Shown one piece after another: positions 7,030 through 12,766 of a stretch of 12,766 bases of DNA. This DNA is from an uncultured Lachnospiraceae bacterium. GTDB lineage: Bacteria > Bacillota > Clostridia > Lachnospirales > Lachnospiraceae. The translations under genes were made by a program, and so were the position numbers. The notes below the pieces were generated by a model. That model was not told where the DNA came from, did no database searches, and saw only the letters and a list, made by a program, of their open reading frames with translations. Location: NCBI GenBank assembly GCA_902783395.1, contig CACZRA010000342.1, positions 1 through 12,766 on the forward strand. Reading direction: 5' to 3'. Position 1 is the stretch's first letter. The number at the start of each line of letters is the position of its first letter.

Positions 7030-8700
7030 ATGAAAAAGAAACTTAGTATGACGCAGATGCTTTTGATGATCGGATTTGTTCCGCTTGTCCTGTCAGGATT
7101 GATACTGTGTATAGTCACAGCGAGGACCATGACGACCACCATGGAGGAGGATACATATCAGAAGCTCCGTGTCGCAGCTGACGGACTGAGGCAGTATTAT
7201 GAATGGGATATTATCAATACAGGTGAGCCCACCTATGAGCATGACTATATCGATTCACTTAAGAAAGAGGATATCGAGCTTACGCTTTTCATGGGAGATA
7301 CGAGATTCATCACCTCGGTCATAAAGGATGACGGCAACCGTAATGAAGGTACACAGATGGATGCGGCGATCTGGGCGAAGGTCAAGAACGGTGAGGATGT
7401 CCATGCAAAGGGCGTAAATGTCGGAGGGCATGACTATTATGTGTATTATATGCCGGTGCGTGACGGGAACAATGCGATCGTTGGCGCATCATGGGCCGGA
7501 TCACCTCAGGTTGATGTATCCGCTACGATAAGATCCTCTGTCTTTGCAATGATTATTCTCGTTGTGATTCTCATAGTGGTATTTGCTGTCATCATAGTAG
7601 TTGTATCGAGGAGTATCGTAAGCTCTCTCAACAGCGTCACGAATGAGCTTGCGCTTCTTGCGGAGGGAAATCTTACAAGCCAGGAGCATCCTCAGGCATC
7701 TGTAAGGGAGCTTGCAGAGATAGCAGACGATACGGTTACCGTGCGTACCAAGATAAAGTCTATTGTTGTGGATATACTTAATGATGTCAGTGAGCTCCAT
7801 AAGGACATGGACGATGTCGAAGGCGGAGTCACGACCGTCAATTCCGCATCAGAGGGTGTCGTACGTGCGGTTGACGATCTGTCAAAGGGCTCAATGGAAA
7901 TGGCTGAATCCGTACAGAATACACAGGTCAACATGATACAGATCGGAGACGATATAGACGGTATCAAGGCACTTACCGATGAGGCTACGACATACGCAAA
8001 GGAGGTCGAGGCCGAAAACAGGACAGCTCAGTCTGCGCTTGATGAGCTGATGAAGGCAAATGCCGATACTATCAAGGTTTCAAAATCCGTGGTTGACGGT
8101 ATCAACACCTCGTCAGAGGCTGTCAAGAAGATCGCCGAGGCAGCATCCGTGATAGAGAGCATAGCTTCCCAGACAAACCTCCTTTCTCTCAATGCTTCCA
8201 TAGAGGCTGCAAGAGCAGGTGAGGCAGGAAAGGGCTTCGCGGTCGTGGCAGGTGAGATATCGAGCCTTGCTTCACAGTCTGACCAGTCATCCAAGGAGAT
8301 CAAGGCTATAGTCGATGAAATCATAGCTACATCCGACAAGAACGTAGAATATGCAGGACAGATTTCCGATGCGGTAAATAACGAAGGAACAGTCCTTAAT
8401 CAGGTCAGCGACAGTTTCAGCGTAGTAAATGATAAGGTCGGAAGCACTGTAGAAGCCATACATACCATAGCAGAGAAGAGTCAGGAGCTTGATGCGGCGA
8501 AAGCACAGGTGCTGGATGATGTAAGTGCTCTTTCATCCATCTCTGAGGAGAATGCGGCTTCATGTCAGGAGACGAATGCATCCATGGAGGAGATCGGTGC
8601 AACAATAGCGACGATCAAGGAAGAAGCTGACAAGACCCTTGAAGTAACGGAGATCCTTGAAAAAGCTGTATCTGCGTTCAAGACTGACGGCGATGCCTGA
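7030..8700 (+). CDS. Methyl-accepting chemotaxis protein with single Cache sensor (MCP 3)
   Basis: This is a 556-residue chemoreceptor. Helix 1 is about 11-31. The extracellular single-Cache domain (about 40-165) contains ELTLFMGDTRFITSV, a GTQ/GVNVGGHDYYVYYMPV segment and IVGASWAG, the usual pattern of sCache_3-type clostridial receptors. Helix 2 is 170-193, HAMP about 194-245, and the signalling coiled coil has its tip at 376-401 (SQTNLLSLNASIEAARAG, GKGFAVVA). It reads LSLNAS where MCP 1 and 2 read LALNAS and lacks their FFK end, so it is a more distant paralogue. AAGGAG (7018-7023) is 6 bases before ATG 7030; the GTG just before it is in frame but less likely. It follows a terminator, so it needs its own promoter. 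Its last codons overlap the DUF1846 gene. The ligand is unknown. Confidence 0.94.
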   Translation: MKKKLSMTQMLLMIGFVPLVLSGLILCIVTARTMTTTMEEDTYQKLRVAADGLRQYYEWDIINTGEPTYEHDYIDSLKKEDIELTLFMGDTRFITSVIKDDGNRNEGTQMDAAIWAKVKNGEDVHAKGVNVGGHDYYVYYMPVRDGNNAIVGASWAGSPQVDVSATIRSSVFAMIILVVILIVVFAVIIVVVSRSIVSSLNSVTNELALLAEGNLTSQEHPQASVRELAEIADDTVTVRTKIKSIVVDILNDVSELHKDMDDVEGGVTTVNSASEGVVRAVDDLSKGSMEMAESVQNTQVNMIQIGDDIDGIKALTDEATTYAKEVEAENRTAQSALDELMKANADTIKVSKSVVDGINTSSEAVKKIAEAASVIESIASQTNLLSLNASIEAARAGEAGKGFAVVAGEISSLASQSDQSSKEIKAIVDEIIATSDKNVEYAGQISDAVNNEGTVLNQVSDSFSVVNDKVGSTVEAIHTIAEKSQELDAAKAQVLDDVSALSSISEENAASCQETNASMEEIGATIATIKEEADKTLEVTEILEKAVSAFKTDGDA

Positions 8701-10207
8701 TATGCATCAGGATACCGCAGAAGTACGCACAGGTTTTGATAATGCAAAATATGAGCAGATTCAGTCAGCTCATATTAAAGAGAGAATAAAAAAATTCGAT
8801 AAGCTTTATCTGGAGTTCGGGGGAAAGCTCTTTGATGATTATCATGCATCAAGGGTTCTCCCGGGCTTCGAGCCTGATTCCAAGCTCAAAATGCTTTCAA
8901 ATCTTAAGGATCAGGCTGAAATAGTCATTGTCATATCGGCAGCTGCCATCGAACAGAGCAAAACACGCGGAGATCTCGGGATAACCTATGACAGCGATGT
9001 ACTCAGGCTCGTTGAAAGCTTCAGGGACATGGATTTTTATGTCTCATCGGTGGTTATAACCAAGTATACAGGACAGGCGGCTGCAGATAAATTCAGACAC
9101 AAGCTCGAAGCTCATAACATCAACAGCTACCTTCACTATGTCATTGAGGGATATCCGGGAGACGTCAGTAAGATCGTCTCCGATGAAGGTTATGGAAAAA
9201 ACGAGTATGTGCATACCACAAGACCTCTTGTAGTCGTTACTGCCCCCGGTCCCGGTTCCGGAAAGATGGCGACATGTCTGTCCCAGATCTATCATGAGCA
9301 TAAAAGAGGGATAACTGCGGGGTATGCAAAGTTTGAGACATTCCCGATATGGAACCTTCCTCTGAAGCATCCCGTAAATCTTGCATATGAGGCAGCTACT
9401 GCCGATCTTAATGATGTCAACATGATCGATCCCTTCCATCTGGAGGCGTACGGTGAGACTACCGTAAATTACAATCGTGACATAGAGATATTTCCCGTGC
9501 TGCAGGCCATGTTTGAGGAGATCCTCGGTGACTGTCCTTATAAATCTCCTACAGATATGGGAGTTAATATGGCAGGGAACTGCATAATAGATGATGAAGT
9601 CTGTCAGGAGGCCTCAAGGCAGGAGATAATAAGAAGATACTTCAAGGGAGCCTGCGACTTAAAGCTCGGTAATGTTGATGCCGGTGTAGTGAGAAAGCTT
9701 GAGCTTGTAATGAAGCAGGCCGGTGTCGTGACAGAAGACAGGAAGGTTGTAGTAGCCGCGAGGGAGCGTATGGAAAAAACCGGAACCCCCTGCGCAGCGA
9801 TAGAGCTCCACGACGGACGCCTTATGACCGGAAGGACCAATGATCTGCTCGGAGCGGTGGCTTCCTGCCTCATCAATTCACTTAAACTGAATGCGGGTAT
9901 ACCCCATCCCGTACACCTTATAAGCAGGGAATCGCTCGAGCCTATACAGACCTTAAAAACACAGTACCTCGGTTCCCATAACCCAAGACTTCATACGGAT
10001 GAGATGCTGATAGCGCTCTCTGTTTCGGCGGCTACGGATCCGAACGCAAGGCTCACTCTTGAGCAGCTGCCTTATATGAGAGGCTGCGAAGCACATTCGA
10101 CCGTAATGCTGTCAAGTGTTGACGAGGCAGTATTCAGAAAGCTCGGTATCAGACTCACCTGTGATCCGGTGCTCCCTTCAGCGAATCGCAACAATAATCC
10201 AGGTTAA
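8693..10207 (+). CDS. DUF1846 domain-containing protein
   Basis: This 504-residue soluble protein matches the DUF1846 family along its length. Recognisable blocks are TGFDNAKYEQIQSAHIKERI (13-32), LYLEFGGKLFDDYHASRVLP (38-57), RGDLGITYDSDVLRL (92-106), the Pro/Gly-rich APGPGSGKM (184-192), FETFPIWNLPLKHPVNLAYE (214-233) and DLNDVNMIDPFHLEAYGETT (238-257). The family is widespread in Firmicutes, has a solved structure from Streptococcus pneumoniae, and to my knowledge has no assigned reaction. APGPGSGKM resembles a nucleotide-binding P-loop but lacks the first Gly and the final Ser/Thr. ATG 8693 overlaps the MCP 3 stop by 8 bp and ATG 8702 lies two bases after it; neither has a strong ribosome binding site, so coupling to MCP 3 translation is likely. 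Family N-termini normally begin only a few residues before GFDN, which rules out the TTG at 8657. Confidence 0.9.
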   Translation: MPDMHQDTAEVRTGFDNAKYEQIQSAHIKERIKKFDKLYLEFGGKLFDDYHASRVLPGFEPDSKLKMLSNLKDQAEIVIVISAAAIEQSKTRGDLGITYDSDVLRLVESFRDMDFYVSSVVITKYTGQAAADKFRHKLEAHNINSYLHYVIEGYPGDVSKIVSDEGYGKNEYVHTTRPLVVVTAPGPGSGKMATCLSQIYHEHKRGITAGYAKFETFPIWNLPLKHPVNLAYEAATADLNDVNMIDPFHLEAYGETTVNYNRDIEIFPVLQAMFEEILGDCPYKSPTDMGVNMAGNCIIDDEVCQEASRQEIIRRYFKGACDLKLGNVDAGVVRKLELVMKQAGVVTEDRKVVVAARERMEKTGTPCAAIELHDGRLMTGRTNDLLGAVASCLINSLKLNAGIPHPVHLISRESLEPIQTLKTQYLGSHNPRLHTDEMLIALSVSAATDPNARLTLEQLPYMRGCEAHSTVMLSSVDEAVFRKLGIRLTCDPVLPSANRNNNPG

Positions 10208-10216
10208 CATCAGGTT

Positions 10217-10257
10217 GATCATATCCTCTTACAGGGACAGATCATACCTTTTTACGG
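10217..10257 (+). repeat. Imperfect 18-base direct repeat before the DUF4317 gene
   Basis: The 18 bases at 10217-10234 recur at 10240-10257 with 14 matches, both beginning GATCATA; the period is 23 bases. The second copy runs into the ribosome binding site GGAG (10256-10259) of the next gene. It may be a small local duplication or paired binding sites. I see no convincing -35/-10 pair or terminator in this 60-base gap. Confidence 0.4.
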
Positions 10258-10267
10258 AGAATCCCAA

Positions 10268-11443
10268 ATGACAGGTAATGAAATAAAAGAGATAAAAAAG
10301 CTGTTTTCGCCTGACAACTGCACTATCGACCGTATCTGCGGCTGTTACGTCAATAATGAAAAAGAAAAGCAGGCAGTCTCAAAGGATGCCTTTATGAGCC
10401 TGTCCGATGAGGAACAGCACAAGTATTTTGAGATATTCAAGAGGACGCTTACGGGGACCCCGGGTAAAAATATCATGGACCTGGAATTTCCGCTGGCGGA
10501 GGAGGCGGCCGGCGGAAAGCAGGCGGAGCTGCTTGCTCTCCGTGATTCTCATCTTGAAGATGACGATCTTATTGACAGGTTTTATGACAGGGTGATAGAC
10601 AGCTATGACACCGTAGAAAAGTACTACATCATCCTCATACATGCAGTCTATGATATTCCGGGAGTTACATCCGATCTGATAGTTAACGAGGATGCTTCGG
10701 AAGGAGTGTATGACTATATCTGTTGTGCGATCTGCCCGGTAAAGCTGGAGAAAGGCACTCTGTCCTATGATCCCGAGGTAAACCGGATCACGGAAAAGAT
10801 AAGGGACTGGATAGTGGCGGATCCCGCCCACGGTTTTTTGTTTCCCGCTTTTAACGACCGTACGTCTGATATCCATTATACGCTTTATTATTCAAAGAAG
10901 AGTGAAGAGCTTCAGGATTCCTTTATTGATACGGTGCTTGGGGCTGAAAGACCTCTGACTGCCGGATACCAGGCCGATTTCTTTAATACGGTTGTAACGG
11001 AAACACTGGGGGAAGAGATAAGCCTTCCCGATGTTATGGCTATCAATGAGAATGTCAGGATCATGCTGAGGGATCATTCTGATGATACCGAGCCCTATCT
11101 CATGGATAAAAATGAGATAAGAAAGGTTTTCGAACGGAGCGGTGTAGCCGATGAGGCTATGGAGGACTATGACTGGAAGTATGACGAGGCCGTAAAGGAC
11201 ATATCCGATAGTGACGAAGAGAATGGGACTCCATATGTACAGGCTTCAAATCTCCCGGGAATAAAAAAGATAGACATCAGGACTCCTGATATTGTGATAA
11301 AGGTCAATCCGGAAAGATGCGATCTCATAGAGACAAGGCTTATAGACGGTAAGGAGTGTCTCGTTATCACGGTAGATGACAGGGTGGAGATCAACGGGAT
11401 GAGAGTCCGCACGATGCCGCCTGAAAAGCTCCGCAACCGGTAG
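10268..11443 (+). CDS. DUF4317 domain-containing protein
   Basis: This 391-residue cytoplasmic protein has no signal peptide or membrane helix. It carries the hallmarks of DUF4317, a family found mainly in Clostridia and of unknown function: an N-terminal NEIKEIKKLFSPDNCTIDRI then CGCYV (4-28), KYFEIFKRTLTGTPGKN (52-68), VYDYICCAICPVKL (147-160) and the strongest block, HGFLFPAFNDRTSDIHYTLY (188-207). Cys24/Cys26 and Cys152/153/156 are clustered but I know of no demonstrated metal site. The C-terminal third is acidic (a run around 299-319) and then beta-rich. GGAG at 10256-10259, 8 bases before the ATG, fixes the start. Short gaps on both sides suggest an operon with the DUF1846 gene and the 81-aa gene. 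Confidence 0.88.
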   Translation: MTGNEIKEIKKLFSPDNCTIDRICGCYVNNEKEKQAVSKDAFMSLSDEEQHKYFEIFKRTLTGTPGKNIMDLEFPLAEEAAGGKQAELLALRDSHLEDDDLIDRFYDRVIDSYDTVEKYYIILIHAVYDIPGVTSDLIVNEDASEGVYDYICCAICPVKLEKGTLSYDPEVNRITEKIRDWIVADPAHGFLFPAFNDRTSDIHYTLYYSKKSEELQDSFIDTVLGAERPLTAGYQADFFNTVVTETLGEEISLPDVMAINENVRIMLRDHSDDTEPYLMDKNEIRKVFERSGVADEAMEDYDWKYDEAVKDISDSDEENGTPYVQASNLPGIKKIDIRTPDIVIKVNPERCDLIETRLIDGKECLVITVDDRVEINGMRVRTMPPEKLRNR

Positions 11444-11457
11444 ATGGAGGCTCTGAT

Positions 11458-11703
11458 ATGCGGGAGATGGAATTCAAAATGGAAATAGATTATGAATGGG
11501 TGAAGGAAGGAGCAGAGGTGTCTGTAGAAGAGGGTTATCTACAGGACGGACTTGTGGTATACTATACCATAGTTCCTGCTGTGGCGATGTCGGGCAACTA
11601 TCCGAGACAGGAAGCTCTCAGATCCCGTACCGGCACAGTAATCCGGGTGAGACAGGATGAAAGCAGCGGGGCTTTTTATGTGACTGCCGCCTTTGATGAG
11701 TAG
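11458..11703 (+). CDS. Small acidic hypothetical protein (81 aa)
   Basis: I do not recognise this protein. It is real on local evidence: a perfect GGAGG (11446-11450) lies 7 bases before the ATG, the gap from the DUF4317 gene is only 14 bases, and codon use matches the neighbours. The sequence is acidic, has no membrane helix or signal peptide, and alternates charged and hydrophobic residues with a late Gly (RTGTVIRVRQ ... GAFYVTAAFDE), which suggests a small beta-barrel or SH3-like fold (speculative). The close spacing suggests it is co-translated with the DUF4317 protein and may act with it. ATG 11467 is an alternative, less likely start. Confidence 0.7.
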   Translation: MREMEFKMEIDYEWVKEGAEVSVEEGYLQDGLVVYYTIVPAVAMSGNYPRQEALRSRTGTVIRVRQDESSGAFYVTAAFDE

Positions 11704-11731
11704 TGATCGCAGTCGTATTTTGATCGCTGTC
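11704..11731 (+). repeat. Short direct repeat upstream of the PAS-domain gene
   Basis: TGATCGCAGTC (11704-11714) and TGATCGCTGTC (11721-11731) match at 10 of 11 bases with a 17-base period. They begin immediately after the stop of the 81-aa gene, in the 65-base gap before the membrane PAS gene. A weak hairpin, GTCCC (11729-11733) with GGGAC (11743-11747), overlaps the second copy and lacks a T-run, so it is not a standard terminator. A tandem regulator site or chance are both possible. Confidence 0.35.
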
Positions 11732-11768
11732 CCCTTAAGTTTGGGACGGATGCACGGAATCTTTGCTG

Positions 11769-12766
11769 ATGGGAACCTACGGAGAAAGACTGAATAAATC
11801 AAGATCATATGAGGAAACCGTGACATCTCTGATATGTCACATTCTTTTTGCGGGACTTCTTATTGTTCCTCTTATCATCGTCCTCAGCAAGTCAAGAGTA
11901 ATTCATATTTCAAATAATCTGCTGTTTATTATATGCTTCTCGCTGATATTTGCGACTCTTGCGCCGTATATGCTCTATATCAGCAAAATGCCGATAAAGA
12001 TAATCAAATATTATATAGCCATAACGCTCATGATAGCAGTTTCAACTTTTTCGCTCATACCGGAAGTAACTGTCAGGGCGGGCTTTTTCATCGGTATAGC
12101 TATTGCACTTGTATATCTTGATACCCTCATGATGGTCATACTAAGCATAATATCCTATATCATGATGAATGTCTGTCTTTTTGCCATAAGTGCAAGATGG
12201 CTGATCACGGCTAACGGACATATGCCATCCTTTAAGGCGGCAATGGTACTGTACAGATCATCGGTTCTGACACCCACACTGGAATTTATTTTCATACTTC
12301 CGACTTTCTTTATCGCCTGTATCCTTGCAAGGCGCCATGTGATGAGGGAAGAGGAGCTTTTTGTCGAACTGTCTACGGAAGAGGAGAGATACAGGCTTGC
12401 CTTTGAGGGGTCTGATGATGTCATATTCGACTATGTTTATGATACCGATGTGGTCACATACTATGGGTCGATAATGGAGGAGGATGCCGATAATTCCGTT
12501 GAACGGAGCATGAACCACGCCTTTGAGAAGCTGTCAAAGGGGGAGCTCGTTCACAGCGCTGATATTGAAAATGTGATAAAGCTGCTTAACGGAGATACCA
12601 ATGAACCGCTGAACGTGAGATTCTGCTCTAAGGAACCCGGGGAATATATATGGATAAGGATAGAGGGACGTGTCGTAAAGCGCGGCGGAAAGAAGATCCG
12701 TGTGGTCGGCAAGATAACCGATATCTCGGATGAGAAGCTTAAAGAAAAGGATTTTCTGGAAAACGC
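11769..12766 (+). CDS. Membrane PAS-domain signalling protein, N-terminal part (3' truncated)
   Basis: The frame is open from ATG 11769 to the window end (332 codons), so the C-terminus is missing. The N-terminal half has about six hydrophobic helices (roughly 18-40, 49-71, 78-98, 104-122, 123-141, 167-187) joined by short loops, then RRHVMREEELFVELSTEEE, a basic then acidic helical linker. A PAS-like domain follows (about 205-320), opening ERYRLAFEGSDDVIFDYVYD and ending IRVVGKITDISDEK, a normal PAC ending; a helical linker (KLKEKDFLENA) then leaves the window. This layout in Clostridia commonly precedes a GGDEF, GGDEF-EAL or histidine kinase output, which cannot be decided here. In-frame stops at 11721 and 11736 exclude an earlier ATG; ACGGA (11754-11758) is a modest ribosome binding site. 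TTG 11763 is a possible alternative start. Confidence 0.83.
   Translation, partial: MGTYGERLNKSRSYEETVTSLICHILFAGLLIVPLIIVLSKSRVIHISNNLLFIICFSLIFATLAPYMLYISKMPIKIIKYYIAITLMIAVSTFSLIPEVTVRAGFFIGIAIALVYLDTLMMVILSIISYIMMNVCLFAISARWLITANGHMPSFKAAMVLYRSSVLTPTLEFIFILPTFFIACILARRHVMREEELFVELSTEEERYRLAFEGSDDVIFDYVYDTDVVTYYGSIMEEDADNSVERSMNHAFEKLSKGELVHSADIENVIKLLNGDTNEPLNVRFCSKEPGEYIWIRIEGRVVKRGGKKIRVVGKITDISDEKLKEKDFLEN

Noticed and set aside
8657..8692. TTG start for the DUF1846 protein
   Set aside because: It would overlap MCP 3 by 44 bases, has no ribosome binding site and extends beyond the usual family N-terminus.
11729..11747. GTCCC/GGGAC hairpin as a terminator or riboswitch
   Set aside because: The stem is only 5 bp with no T-run, and I could not match the surrounding bases to a known riboswitch core.
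12485..12492. GCCGATAA, a perfect SigD -10 sequence
   Set aside because: It is inside the PAS-protein coding region, and the position 15 bases upstream reads GGTC rather than TAAA.

Overview
The window looks like the chromosome of a motile, Gram-positive, anaerobic member of the Clostridia, probably Lachnospiraceae. The basis is family content (LTA-synthase-type sulfatase, YfhO, DUF1846, DUF4317), three chemoreceptor genes, AGGAG-type ribosome binding sites and frequent ATA/AGA codons. Every gene I can support is on the + strand. I see no tRNA or rRNA gene, CRISPR array, insertion sequence or phage gene, and no gene-free stretch longer than about 200 bases.

Left block (1-2949): the 3' end of a lipoteichoic acid synthase-family enzyme overlaps or closely abuts a complete YfhO-family membrane protein. 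Both families are linked to building or glycosylating cell-surface polymers, so the pair may be a co-translated envelope unit.

Middle block (2947-8700): three methyl-accepting chemotaxis proteins in a row, each with a different sensor: double Cache (658 aa), a helical-bundle-like domain (575 aa) and single Cache (556 aa). The first two share a closely related signalling domain and look like an old tandem duplication with exchanged sensors; the third is more distant. Control appears separate for each. The first has a textbook flagellar sigma-28/SigD promoter (TAAA-N15-GCCGATTA) whose -35 element lies across the stop codon of the YfhO gene. The second has a SigA-like extended -10 promoter followed by a 22-bp near-palindrome. 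A strong intrinsic terminator then isolates the third, whose upstream region carries a small inverted repeat.

Right block (8693-12766): a DUF1846 protein starts inside the end of the third receptor gene and is probably translationally coupled to it. A DUF4317 protein, an 81-aa unknown protein and the first 332 codons of a six-helix membrane protein with a PAS domain follow; the output domain of the last is outside the window.

Most of the window is well-conserved, recognisable gene content. I did not find a clearly new system. The points most worth checking are the SigD promoter embedded in a stop codon, the palindrome at the second receptor's predicted transcription start, and the receptor/DUF1846 overlap.
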